A stretch of 64,000 nt of DNA from Cladorrhinum sp. PSN259 (lineage: Eukaryota > Ascomycota > Sordariomycetes > Sordariales > Podosporaceae): assembly GCA_033725935.1 (NCBI GenBank), contig MU867110.1, forward strand, positions 124,001 through 188,000, given 5' to 3'. The notes under the pieces are model-generated. The model did not search any database and had not been told where the DNA came from. It saw only the letters and a list, made by a program, of their open reading frames with translations. Numbering within the stretch: the first letter of the stretch is position 1; each line of letters opens with the position of its first letter. This document shows positions 43,700-55,824 of the stretch, one piece after another. The position numbers and the translations under genes were made by a program.

Positions 43700-46692
43700 C
43701 TAGAAGAACTTGAATTCACCCCCGTCATCAACATGCTTGTTCGCATCATCGTCCTTCTTGTTCTTCTCGGGTGATTCAGTCGACTTCCAGGGCAAACTAG
43801 AAGGCTCTGTCAGGCCAGGAACAGCAGGCACAGTATCATTCTTCCGGGCCACAGTATCCCACAACTTCTTGCCATGCCCATTATCATTATCTCCGCCAAT
43901 ACGATCCATCAGCCTCACCATGTTGAGGACCGGTTCGTACAGAGGAGGAAAGGCCTTCATAGCTGCGAGGGTTGGAACTTCCCAGTTCGCCTTCTCTCCA
44001 CTCGCAATGACGGCGTTTTCCTTGAATACATCCTCGATCATTGTAGAGACCACGGCAGCCTCATACCAACGTGTAGGATCTCCGTTCGCCTTCAGCTTCT
44101 TGGACTTCTCCAAGCTAAAAGGACGAGCGTGGTAGTCCTTCTGCAACATCCCTCGGGGGTTGGAAGTTTGCCAGGAAAGTTGTTTCATCTCCAACCGCTC
44201 AACTTCGGTGATTTCGAGTGCGCTCTTGAGATCGGGGCTCAGATGACGCCACTTGGTAAGCACCCGAACATTCTTAACGTTGATCAAGCCGGTAGGGATG
44301 CTAAACTTAAGATCCGGCCCATCATTCCAAGTAATCTCCAGACCTCGGAATAGCCGGCTGGCAAACTCGCCAAAGAGTGACTCCATCTTCTTGCAATCAA
44401 TATGCATCAGCATAAAGCGCAGGTCCCAATTGCAACGAATAGCATGAACATAGAGAGGGGTGACTCCGTCAGCATCGTGAGCGGGATGAACGGGCTTGAT
44501 CATCGTGCGCATATGTCTCGGCGACTTAGAGGCGGGACCATGGTCTTCAATCTCGACGACGAACTGGCAAGACTTACCATCCGCCTCCAAGATGCATCGA
44601 AACGAGTAGACCGTCCACGCACTGGCGGGTTTGGGTGTCCAGAATCGCCTCCCCTGGTTCCAGATGTTTTCCAAGTTGATGATATCCTCAACATCGGCAC
44701 TAGAAGTGGTGAGGATCTTGGTGAAGTGAATGCGGTTGCGCTGCTCCATGGGATTAACAACGGCAAGGACATTCAGTTTATTCAGGATGTCCCATTTCTT
44801 CCATCCGTCGCTTTTAGTATTAACCGCGTTGAATGAGAGGGCAGTTTCGTCCACCTCCCCAAGAATTGCGCGGCCGAATTCAGCCCTCAACTCGAGAATC
44901 CCGGAACGAAAAGGACTGCCAACTAGTAGTCGTTGTAAAGCTGCCTCAAGATCACGAAAAAAGCCTTTCTCGGGCATCCAGCCTGGGATAGCTTCATCAA
45001 GGTCGAGAAGGTGCGGGTGGTCAGTGTTACGGTTGCCTCCCTGTTGCTTCATGGTTTGATGCTTCTGCACGCCAGGGTCGTTGTACCTTTTGAAGCCGCC
45101 GGTATTCTTCGCAGCTAAAGTCAACGTTAACGTAAGACTGGTGCGAGGAGGGGCTAGAGAGAGGACTTACAACTGGGACCGGAATCATCGAGCTGAATGA
45201 GATCAAATTCGTCCGCCAGGTCCTGGTTCTCCAGATCCATGAGATCTGTGAAGTCATTAAACGTCTCAGGATTCACAGTATCTCCTGTAATGTTGCATCT
45301 AATGGAACCCGAGACGGAAGTCATGCGAGGAGATTCAATGCGAACCAGCTCCCTAATGGTAGGGGGGTCAACATCGATCAGCTTTTCATCGGCAGCAGCA
45401 TCTGCAGTAAGCCAGGAGTAGTAGTCAAGAGCCTCCTGTTCGGTGTCGAATGAGGGCCCCGCAGCAAGGCCTTGAGAGGGTGAAGCAAGGCTGGCAGTAT
45501 CGGGAATATTGGCTATCCAAGCGGCAATCCCGGACTTTCCGTCGTGATCTGAACCATCCTGCACATCAACACGTTCTTTCTTCTTGTTGCTGACTACAGG
45601 TCGATTACCCAGGACATGATTTTGCTTCTTGTCTTCCCGTGGTCTGATCGAGGGACCAAACGTCGAAACATAGCGGTTCTTCCACATACTAAACTCGCAA
45701 AGACGGATCGACACACCAATTTTGTACAGACGCTCGTACGCAGCCTCCAAGTTACGTACCTTGCCACTGTCGATAAGCGTCGACGAGGACAGCCTAGGAT
45801 CAATATTGGTCATATATCGCATGTCGGCGGTGAATGGGCAATCCTGGTAGTCCCAATGCTCAGCATACAGCAAATGCTCAAACCGTCCTGCAGAGAATTC
45901 TATGGTCTACGTCACTAGTGAGCTTATAGTACGGGGGAAAAAAATCGATTGCGAAATGTTATCATACTTTGGCGGAGAGGAGGACGCGCAGCCTGGCCCT
46001 CACGTTGGATACAGAGGCCTGGTCGTGCCCGCCGATGTAGATAGTGTTTCCAGTGAGGTCGTGGGTCAAAGTGACATTGTGTTCGTGTTCGAGCTCTAGG
46101 CGCAGGGCTTCGGGCAAGAAGTCGTCGAGCTTCACAACCTGGCCGTCCCCGTTGCCCTCCTCCCAGACATCCTTGTAGTAGTAGTTTCCAAGGGTGGCAG
46201 GATAGCGGTAGGCGTCGTAGTTCTTGGCCCTGATCCGTTTGATCGAGATGACTTCGTTCACACCGATGATCCACTCATTGTCGACGCCGCCATAGTGCAG
46301 CGTCCCGTCCTCACCCAGCATTGGGGAATAATCGCCGTGGAAGGCATCCTGCACAATCTCCTTGGTGAGCCTGTAGAAGCGGAAGCGAATTGGCTTGCAA
46401 TCCGATTGATGGCTAATAACCCTGAACCAATTCCACTCGGTCTGGAAGATAACCTCGGAGTTGGGCTGTCATGAATGGTTAGAAATGAATATCCAAAGGA
46501 GATGTCGGAGCGACCAGTACTTACACACTCGAGAGAATTGAGTGTGTCGATGACACGCTTGACTGCCTTTGGAGTATAAATCCAGAGGCTTGCGAGATAG
46601 AACTCTATGATGGGGTCCTCCTCCACCTCAGACAAGACTGAGGGAGCTGTAGATACTGTCAAGGGACCGGTAGACTTTGTAGAGGTCGACAT
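43700..46692 (-). CDS. Conserved-looking fungal protein of unknown function, 938 aa
   Basis: Four exons: 46692-46525, 46465-45968, 45906-45171 and 45114-43700, with introns of 59, 61 and 56 bp. All phases agree, so the model is solid although the product is unknown. Features include PNSEVIFQTEWNWFRVISHQ followed by FRFYRLTKEIVQDAFHGDYS. A region about residues 180-222 (HDLTGNTIYIGGHDQASVSN then VRARLRVLLSA) looks KH-like. A middle acidic/Ser linker follows, then a C-terminal folded half with WNQGRRFWTPKPASAWTVYS, FRCILEADGKSCQFVVEIED and THP-rich turns. The end is Lys/Asp-rich. There are no membrane segments or signal peptide. It may belong to a fungal DUF family of large proteins (I recall DUF7905-like entries, unverified). 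An RNA-binding role is only a guess from the KH-like stretch. Confidence 0.8.
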
Positions 46693-48103
46693 GGCTGCGT
46701 ATAGACAGGTCTGCTGGGAATGGCAGCCTGAAAATGCACTCGGAGCCGTCAGCCACTGGTTTTGTTGTAGAATGAAAGCAAGAAAACAGGGTAAACGGAA
46801 TTTACAAGCTACTTGCCAACCTTGTAGGTGCCCGTATGTCGGCCCGGCGATGGGTGCAACAGGCTCCACGAGGGTGGAAGGGGGTTTCCGCAGGTCGAAT
46901 ATTGATGAGATCGGGGAAGAACAGGGCTGACAAGGCGGGGCCATAGAATCTGGAACTTTTTACAAAGATATTAGTCAAGCGGCGGCGTGCCGGCCCATGA
47001 CCATCCCGACTTTGAGACCCTTTGAGGAAGGAGCTCATCAGGAGGATATCAGATGGTGGGAAATTTGTGCACCCAGTAGCCCGGCTCTTGCTTGATGCAG
47101 ACGCACCGCTAGCTCTAGATGCCTAGGTAACTGGCCAAGAGAAACTGTATCTCAATAAATAACCTCACAAAGAATGCTAGATATGTCAGGTCGGGCTCCT
47201 ATATGAGCGTTCATAACAGCACTGGACAATCGGTGAGCCCCTGAATGCCAAGGCTACGTCTAGCCGTGACTGCGGTGCCCAAAACGCATTGTATCATCAG
47301 ACAAAAGAGCGGGCAGGGCGAGAGTTTGCATGATGTAGTACAGACGAACAAAAGTGATAGGTGGGCACAGCAAACGGAATGTCAGATTGAGACAGCAACT
47401 TGATGTACCAAGAGAGTTCTCTCACTCAATGCTGTCATCACAGTAAAAACCCATACCTAGTCACAGCCCCGTCTGGGCAGTCTAGAATTTGAAAACTAAC
47501 CATTCATCTCAAGAAACATGCATTCCATTTTTTCATAAGCTACCAAGGCCCCTGATGCAAGTTTCCTATCCCGTCCAACAGAGACTGCAGTGAAAATAGA
47601 AACGAAAAGAGAGGGAGGGAGTCTTAAAAACCACAAACACCACACCACGTATGACCCATTGTGAGCGTCTGTCTGTGTTTGTGTTTGTCGGGGTATAAAC
47701 TCCCACCACCACTCTCATCATCACGATCTCTCTCCCGCCCCTTCTCTTCAGTTCAGTTTACCACGTACTTCCCGCCACGTACTTCCACCCTTCAAAGAAA
47801 CACAGAAGAAAAAACGATCTGTCAGTAGAATTGCCATTGCCCCCCCACCTTGCAAACTCCGGTTTGAAGAAAGGCACAAAGTCCCAAATTAACAGAACAA
47901 AAGAAAAAGTCCTACAAAGCCCTTCAACCCACCGCCAGAACTCCATCCCGATGAAGAAAAAAGGGACAAATAACCTCTCTCATCCTCTCTGTGAGAGCGA
48001 CAGAAGAAAGAAAAGGAACAAGTGATAAGGTATAAGACTCCCTTTCACATATCCTGGCAAAAGCAAGAACCTCAACAGAAAAACGGAAATATTTCCCTCC
48101 GCA

Positions 48104-48141
48104 ACCACCACCACCACCACCACCACCACCACCACCACCAT
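48104..48141. repeat. (CCA)n triplet microsatellite
   Basis: About 12 CCA units followed by three TCA units, in non-coding DNA downstream of the She3-like gene. Confidence 0.9.
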
Positions 48142-48205
48142 CATCATCAAACTTCGAAATGCAGCAGCAATGGCAGAAAAACAAACTAGGCCGTGTCTAT
48201 CACCC

Positions 48206-48280
48206 TCTTCTTCTTCTTCTTCTTCTTCTTCTTCTTCTTCTTCTTCTTCTTCTTCTTCTTCTTCCTCTTCCTCCTCCTCC
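48206..48280. repeat. (TTC)n triplet microsatellite
   Basis: About 19 uninterrupted TTC units, then a degenerate TTCC/TCC tail. It lies about 65 bp from the CCA repeat. As a polypurine-polypyrimidine mirror tract it could form triplex DNA. Confidence 0.9.
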
Positions 48281-48875
48281 ATTCTTTTTCCTTCACCCCA
48301 TTTTCCACTGTCGTTTAGAAAAACCACATACCGGCTTGTACTTGGCTGTAAATAACGAACTGGTGAACTTTGATTGGATGCTTTCAGGATGCTTTGTAAG
48401 AAAGATGAAGAGAAACTGAGAGACGAAGAAGTCCAGAGGCTGGAAGGATGAACGGATGGAGTATATGTGGTATGCAATAGGGTATCGATCCCGAGAAATC
48501 CCGTTTCATTATTGTAAAAGTAACAAACAAGTGGCGCTGTGCGGCTGTGGTCGTAAAAGAGAACTTAGAAGACAAAAAAAAGGAAAGAAGATGTATTTCC
48601 TGCCAACAGGGGAGAACAAGCGGGGCGGCCCAATCTGTAGGCGCGGGTCTGATATACAAGTCAGAGAACTCGGGAGCGGAGCTGTCGATGTGGGTATACC
48701 GAAACGCGGATCCGGTATGATGTCGTCCTCGGCGAAAGCGGGTTCCGGTACGCATGCCGTCCTCGAGGCCGGAGGAAGAGGTAAAAGACCTGAGCCTTAA
48801 AGCCGTTCGAATGGCCGCCGAGAAAACTTAGTTGGCACCGGAAAGAGAAAGACTGCGGATCTTTCTTCTCTTACT

Positions 48876-50643
48876 TCATTCCGCCCACGGAATATTGTTC
48901 TTCACATTTAACGCCCACTTCAACTTGTTCAAAACCTCTTGCGCCTCCGCGATCTTCGCTTCTTGCTCCTTTTCTCGGAGATCCGCATTCGTCTTGATAT
49001 CCTTCAACACCTTCTCCTGCTCAGCCTTGTACGCCTCATGCATCTGGTAGTACTGCAGCTTCTGCTCTGTTATTTTTCGAATATTTTCATTCTGCTGGTC
49101 GCACAGATCCCGCAACGTCCGAATCTTCTCGTCGTCGCCTCGGCGCAGACCATTCAATTCCGCAATCTCCACAGCCATCTTGGCGATCAGTCTCTTAGCC
49201 TCCTCCCCCTGATCTTTCCAGTGGCTAGCGATAGCGTTATATCGACCTTCCATAAGAGCAGCATAATTCGTCGCCTCCTCGACCTTCCGCTTCGCCTCCG
49301 CTCTCGTATCCTCGAGGGTGTCCTTCCACACGCGCTCCCGATCGCCAGCTGCGACAGCGCGGCTCCGCTCAAGTTCAACGGTCGCCTGCAAACTCTCGAC
49401 CTGGCGTTCCTTGCGCGCCAGGAGTGTCTTGGTAACGTTGGCCTCTAGAAGTCGCGATTCGTAGTCAGAGATGGTGCGGTCCAGCTTATCCTCGAGCAGA
49501 CGAGCCGTCTGACGTGCCTCTTCAGCTTTAAGCTGCTCAATCTTGATATCTCGCTTGAGCGCCTCGTTGTCAGACACCAATCGGTTGATGACACGGCCAG
49601 TCTTTCCGAGGCCTGCTTTCCCGACCGAGTTGTCCCAGTTGCCGGACATGGTAGCTTCGCCGGCCGATAGCGACATCTCATTAGGGGTCATGCCGTTCCC
49701 TGCTTGCCCCATGCCGCCGTGGCCTCCTGGTGGTGGATCACTATTGTAGCTCCCTAGGGTCGCCGCAGAGTTGGTCTTGCTAAGACTGCTCTCGCGCTGC
49801 GGAATATCCACCATGCTGGGGCATGACCGTAGGGTTTTTGTTGGCGTCAGGCCATTGTCAATGGACTGGTGGGAGGAGTATGGTTGGGAGCCTTCGGATG
49901 ACATGCTGTTTATTGAACTCGAGAGCGCTGAGTTTCGCGACGTCGCATGCGATTGAGTCCCCTCGCTGCTCGAGTCTTCCCCGCAGAACCTTTGCTTGTC
50001 TTCGAAACTTGATACAGTGCGGATCGTCGAGTTCATGCGGTTTGGAAACTGCGGTGAGGACGCAGGGGAGAGGGAGGATGCGGATGGCTGTGACAACTGC
50101 GACGGTTGTGATGGTGGCTGCGTCTGCGTCGTGCCATTGACTCCGTTGGTGGGAGTTCGTGGCATAACCGGGTCGAGAGAGCCTTCAGAGGCAAGAGTAA
50201 GAGTTGATCGAAACGATGGGCGCTCATGCGACGGCCTTGCAGCCTGACTGGGCGGAGACTTTGGTGAGCTGGGAGGCTCGGCGGGGACTGCTGGGACTGA
50301 TGCGGCGGGTACCGTCGATGGTGGTGTGGGCGAGGATTCTTGCAGGAGGAGAGGCACCTTCTGTTAGCACTGGGTTCGTCTGGACTCTGTTTCCAGGTTC
50401 TGGTCTAATACAGCGGTAGATAGACTCTACACTAAGGTCAGGGACGGGACTTGGACTCCCGCTGGCTGTCAGGGCACCATTGGGCAGTATTTCCAAGTTT
50501 GCACACCTCACGCAGTTTGCAGGGCTTTTGCATGTTGCTGTGCATTCCCGCACGCCTCGACACCTCTCTGTTTCAGGGACCTTGCGGCTTGCAGACCGCG
50601 CTGCTGCTGCGGGGGAAATAGGAGAGACAGATGGGAGAGACAT
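48876..50643 (-). CDS. She3-like coiled-coil protein (SWI5-dependent HO expression protein 3 family)
   Basis: Two exons (50643-50431 and 50360-48876) around a 70-bp intron give 565 aa. The N-terminal half is Ser/Pro-rich and disordered, with a Cys cluster near the start (ERCRGVRECTATCKSPANCV then RCANLEILPNGAL, about 26-60) that resembles a small zinc-binding unit. From about residue 310 a long coiled coil runs to residue 545, with VINRLVSDNEALKRDIKIEQ and then LKAEEARQTARLLEDKLDRT. The C-terminus is conserved-looking, WALNVKNNIPWAE. Pezizomycotina proteins with this layout are annotated as She3 family; yeast She3 links She2-bound mRNA to the type V myosin Myo4. Whether the filamentous-fungal protein carries RNA is not shown. 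The start could be 25 codons upstream at 50718; the donor GTAGAG is weak but the phase fits. Confidence 0.75.
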
Positions 50644-52373
50644 ACTGCGTTCGTTATCCTGACTCTGGCTCGAAGAAAAAAAGGAATGTGGCCGCGCCTT
50701 CAACAACTTATTGCGCATTTCTCCCTGTGATAGTGAGTGTCCTTGGACCGGACACTCTTAGGCCTCTCTTCTTCAGTGTCTCTGTCTTTCCTGGAAGGCT
50801 AGGGCGATTGTTTCCACTCGGCGGGTCGGGGTCCGCTGCTGCCGACACCTGTGTTTCGAATCGCTTTTCAATGGCGGGGAGCTGCTTGCTGTATGTTTTC
50901 TGTATCTGCCTGTCGTTTGCCGCGCGTTTATACCTAGAGGAGAAAGATGATGCTTCTTGCTTAAAGTTGAGGATGTCCCTATCCATTAATGGAATTTAAC
51001 AATTGGACGTCTTCTGGCTTGGCTAGACCGCAGCCGTGCAAGTGCCTTGTTGTGTCCACACGCGATTAAACCTGGGAAATCGTGACAGGGGCTTTGTATT
51101 AAAATGGGGGTGTGTAAGAACAGAGCTTGTTTTCGTTTTTTTGTTTTTCTAGACTCAAAATAACGGCAGTGTTTACGTTTTTGTTCATGATTGACCATTG
51201 AGCATTATTGGTACCCCCTCATTCAAAACTCAATCGCCTACAGGCCAAGAGACCAGACCAGTTTGATGGCCCGCGCGGGGGAGAGAAACCAATTCAGAGA
51301 GATGACGGGAAAGCATGGCGTTTGTTGACCCACTGCCACAGCAACATGACAACCAATCCATTTCGTCCTCTCGTGTCTGTCCTGTCTCCCGGGCCCGCCT
51401 TCTCGGGATGATCAACTGAGACCAAGCAGGGGTTAGGGGTTTCTCTTCTTCTCTGACATGTGTGCGAAATATCATATATGTACACTTCATATCCATCCTT
51501 TTGTGTAACTCCCTTCATGAAATAAAGCAATTCCAATCATTCAGGGCTCGTTCCTACAGAACCAACCAACAGCTGTCATAGCACTCACCAAGACATATCA
51601 GAAAGAGAGAAAAAAGCAATGCATAGTCTTCCCTTCTTTGTATACACAATCTCCATCTTTACCGACCGGTCCTCTCCTCACATTCGGAAAAGAAAAAAAA
51701 AATCAGATCCCGACCTGCAAGTGGCTTGGTTGAACCCTGGTTATCAAATTTACGGATTTATGCCGAACTTAAAAACCTCCGGCCAGGTCTGGATTCCCAC
51801 ACATCAGCCATGATGTAATAATTCTTCCTCTCAACTTTTAGTAAACGCGTCAATGGACGCGTTTTTATGTCCGCGTCGTGTTACATCATATAACTTTTAC
51901 GTGTATAATTCATGCTTTACAGACACACCCACTCACCCACCCACACAACCGGCCTGCAAAAGAAACCGTATACCCATATTTTCAAAACCCCTTGCCCTGA
52001 ATCGCTAATTGTACAAATCTTACATAACCTGACCACCCAGATGTGTGAGGGATAAAATATGATATAAAAAAGCAAAAAGAACGAGAAAAGAAAATGATCC
52101 AGACAGCCACCGCACTCTCTATCGTCCTATCTGAATGAGTGGCTCGTCATTGTAGCCCTCTGTGTACGATCCCTTTTTGATGTGTGTGATAACCGCTGCC
52201 TGCCTAGATTGCATTTGCCTGCTCTTTTCCATCCTCCCATAAAGTTTAAACCTGAGCAGGGCTGGAATAAAATTGGTGATATTGGTGCCTTAAAGAAGAA
52301 GCTTCCGTTGGTGTAGTAGAACGGTTGAAGCTTCGTACAGCTACATCCGACGATGTACTCTTCCGTCTCCCGC
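50644..52373. other. Tandem intergenic region with a nested inverted repeat
   Basis: This 1.7-kb spacer lies between the 5' end of the She3-like gene and the 3' end of Pta1. Its main feature is the nested palindrome at 51801-51889, listed separately. No gene was recognised. Confidence 0.5.
51801..51889. repeat. Nested inverted repeat with two ACGCGT boxes
   Basis: Outer arms ATGATGTAA (51810-51818) and TTACATCAT (51881-51889) are perfect inverse complements. Inside them AAACGCGTC (51843-51851) and GACGCGTTT (51856-51864) form a 9-bp stem with a 4-nt loop. Each inner arm contains ACGCGT, the MBF (MluI cell-cycle box) core. A third small hairpin, ACATCA-GCCA-TGATGT, overlaps the left outer arm at 51801-51816. 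The centres of outer and inner repeats differ by only 4 bp. It could be a structured RNA, a cruciform, a tiny non-autonomous element or a protein-binding site. Confidence 0.6.
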
Positions 52374-54984
52374 CTAAGCTGTAGCGGTAGAACTTGCCCC
52401 CGATGTCTGCGACTCGATGAACCCTGGGCGCCACTTGACCAGGTATTTAGCTGCAAGTGGACGAGCATCCGGAACTATCAATCACGCATTAGCACATATC
52501 CTTTTAATCAACGGAGGCATGAAGAACAACTTACATTCTTTCCAGATCTCAGCGACAGTATTCAGGGCAATCTCCCTGACAGGCGGCCTCATCATCACGA
52601 GATACAACATACTGGTCAGGGTCAAGTTGACAGTGGTGGGGTCACCGCATAGCATCTTCGTCCTCCCCAACAACTCTATGCTCAGTTCCGGGATTTCAGC
52701 AAGGAATCTGGTCAGGACCTTGTCTTGAGGTGTGATGTAGCTCAAGATTCCGTCGACAAGCCGCAGGGCCCACTTCTCGTAGTTCAAGGGGGCACCGCTC
52801 CCACTACGTTTGATCAACTGGTCATTGTACCACTCCTCAGAGAGCCAAGCGACGGCGACTTCTATCCGCCGCCGCCAGTCCTCCAGGATATAGATAAACG
52901 CCATCTCGCGGATGACATCGTTCATAACCAATCGGCTAGTGTCTTCGTTTTTTATGTTGCTTTCCAGGCCACCGGTGCTACGGGTGGCAAGACGAGTAAC
53001 AACGGTGAGCCAAGATTCCCGGTCATATGAACTGGCAGCGAGGCGGTTGATTCCCGCCTTTTGCTTTCGAGAGCCCTCTTCTTTAAGGGATGACAAAGGA
53101 CCGAACAGGCGTGATGCTGCTGGCTGAGCTAGTCGAATGGCCGTGTCCGAGTCGAGAAGAGGCGGTGGTGGGAGAGTGAAAGGCCCAAGACCAAGGGCCT
53201 CGGCGTGGTCGGGTAATACTTCCGGAGGCGCATTATCGAGCTTGTTCAGAATCTGTTCTGTATCCTCGGCTGCATTAAAGTTGGGCTCGTAATCATCGTC
53301 ATCCTCTTCGACACCTAGCGGTGCTGTCGCTGGGTTGATAGCGCCTGATTGGGCTGCAGCAACAGCAACAGCAGCAGCACTGACTGGCTGGAATGTTTTG
53401 AGGCGGTTCTGGACACCGGCAATGGCGAAGTCTAGAACACGTTGGTCGATTGAAGCTAGTGCCTTGACCACGATTCTCGTTGCCAGTTGAGATGGCACTT
53501 GGGTCGCATCGAAAGATTGTAAGCCTGGATTATTGGTGATTGTATATAGAGAAGCATAGGTGTGCGGCCCAGGCCCCAGCGGTGGTATGGATACTGGAGG
53601 AGCAACAGCCGGCGTCTCTGTTCTCTGCCTCTTCGCATCACCGTATTGGGCAGCGCCCTGGTCCGCCAGAGCTCTTTTACGGCCGGCCTCGTCAAATATT
53701 TCTATCCTGGACCTGTCCAAACGTTGGATATACTGCTGAATACGTCCTAACTGCTGAGAGCCAGGGGCGCCCGGCTGAAAGTTCGGGTCCCTCTTGATGA
53801 TGTGGATGAGCAGCATTCGTGTGGTTTTCTCCATAGACTTCACGAGCACCTTGATCTTCGGCGTCATGGGCGAGTTTGCCAACTTTAGGGGGTTGAAGTT
53901 CAAGATGCAGTTGATGATTCGGTTCGAAGTGCTCGGCCGAGTTCGTATGAGTATTGACAGGCAGTTGAGTGTGGCGTCTACCAGAAGAGCATCACTGCTA
54001 TTGTCTTGCAATATGACAAGCATCCTGTCAAGAAGGCCAGTAGCCTCAGCCTCCATTCGTCTCGGGTCTAATATTGGATGCGCCCCGGTGATCAGGCCCA
54101 GTGAGACATCCAAGCCAGGATACTAAAAGAAGTTAGTTAAGCACATCTTTAGCAGCGTGTAGGAGGGATTGCCTACCCTTGCTTCCTGTCCATTTGACAC
54201 GGTCTGGGCCAACACAACTCTCTGCGCGAACTTGATACAGCTCAGCTTCACGGGCGGCGGTGCACTATCCCAGATGCATAATATCCTCGATTTGATCGCG
54301 GACATTTGCTCCCAGGGATCAGGGTGATAGGAGTTGAAAATGCTGTGAACGAAATGCGTCGTCAGTGACAAACCAACTGAGAAGGGCGGTATTCTTTGAT
54401 ATAGTTGGAATTCAACATCACAGCAGCCAAGTTTCCATGGAGAGCAGAGGATTGAACCTAGCCTCCCGAGAGAACAATTTGGGGGGTTGTACGGCCAGGG
54501 CAGTGAAAGCGGGAGCATATATATAGAACTCAGAGATTCTCTCGCCTCCAGCACCGCAAAACCCTGACCACCAAAGCCAAGCCATAATAATATTCATCGC
54601 CATCATACCATCATTAATCACGAGATCAAATAATACTTACATCCATCTTACGACGATCGGGTAAGCGCTTGCGGCTGCTCCTATGCTTGCCTTGAGAACA
54701 ACCGGGTCGTCGTCTCCGCTCTCCAACAGTGCCTTGAGTGTATCAAGGACAGCAATTGTTAAGCTCTCTTTATCGTTCCTGGCTAGTACCGGTGTCGCAA
54801 GTGACTCTGCTAAGAACTCGGCTCCCCATCGCCTCAACTCGATAGGCGCTGTTGGGCCAATTATGGGCAGAACTCCCTTGACAATTCTCTCGTAGTAAGC
54901 TGGTGTTGATAATGCTAGTTTTCGTGCTGCTTGAAGCTGTTCTAGCTGCTCGGAGACCGAGAGTGCCTTAGCTGGTGCCGCCAT
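52374..54984 (-). CDS. PTA1: Pta1/symplekin, mRNA 3'-end processing scaffold
   Basis: Four exons: 54984-54641, 54342-54177, 54122-52535 and 52474-52374, giving 732 aa. The N-terminal helical-repeat domain has LEQLQAARKLALSTPAYYER, AIKSRILCIWDSAPPPVKLS and CIKFAQRVVLAQT, then PGLDVSLGLITGAHPILDP and ILIRTRPSTSNRIINCILNF. A middle linker contains EEDDDDYEPNF. The C-terminal helices include EMAFIYILEDWRRRIEVAVA, and the last exon gives EFPDARPLAAKYLVKWRPGF. Pta1 is a scaffold of the cleavage and polyadenylation factor, linking the Ssu72 phosphatase, Ysh1 and other subunits. The first intron is 298 bp, about five times the usual size here; the other two are 54 and 60 bp. It is divergent from COA3. 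Confidence 0.93.
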
Positions 54985-55810
54985 GTTTGCTGTGGTGACG
55001 ACTAAGAAAGCCCCCTCGAAGGAAAAAGAGAAAGACCGTCCAGAAGATGATAAGGCGGCTGATGTGTAGTCAAAGAAAGGTGGACGCCGTGGAGGAGATG
55101 AATGGGTAAAATGGGTGCAGGATTGAATCAGATACCGAAGAAAAAACCGCCGATTGTGCAATAAGGGGTTCAAAGATTCTACTGTCTTGCTTGTGTTGCG
55201 AGAGTGTGTGCAGTTCCTGGTGGTGCAAACGGAGTGACACACAATATGCACCTGACAACTCTCAAAGTTGGGAGTTGCGGTGATCAAAGAAAACCCTTTG
55301 AATCCCCCAACCTGCGATGGTATCTAATTTATCGTCGCAACGCAATTACTCGCCTCCAAATTCCGATGCTTCTTCCTCTGCTGCTTCGTCTGATTGATGA
55401 TGTCGAAGGACTGTCGTTCATAGTGTGCCTCGATAACTGAAGCCGTTGTTCGAGACTTGCGCAGCGCAGTAAGGTCGGTGATGGAGGGGAATATTCCGTG
55501 GAGGAGCGATGTGTCGTGTCGCTCGAATGGCAAAAATCAAGAAGAATCAATTGCATAAATCAACAATGCCGTTGTCGTTAGTATTGTTGCTGATTATCCC
55601 CAAACCCTCCAACGATTACTTTTTTGCGTTGTAGGGTTGAAATTGATCTGGCCGCCTGGTATAGGTGGGCGGTTTTTGGGAGCTTGTGGTCGTGGTTCCC
55701 CCAAGCAGAAGACGCGCCAGAACCTGGAAGCTAAAAAGTGACGTGAAAGAAACCCGACACCCTTGTCAAGAACTTGGAAACAAAGTTGTCTCAGCTGCGG
55801 TAGGCTTCTG

Positions 55811-55815
55811 ATTGG
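55811..55815 (-). promoter_or_regulatory. CCAAT box upstream of COA3
   Basis: CCAAT on the minus strand lies within TGGCCAATCAG, identical over 11 bases to the site upstream of QCR9. It is about 170 bp before the COA3 start codon. CBC/HAP binding is inferred. Confidence 0.4.
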
Positions 55816-55824
55816 CCAGGTGTC

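Larger units (their letters stand above)
46693..48875. other. Intergenic region with triplet microsatellites
   Basis: This 2.2-kb spacer contains (CCA)n at 48104-48141 and (TTC)n at about 48206-48270. Short frames through these repeats (for example Glu- or Ser-runs) are artefacts. The left part is the promoter of the 938-aa gene. Confidence 0.5.
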
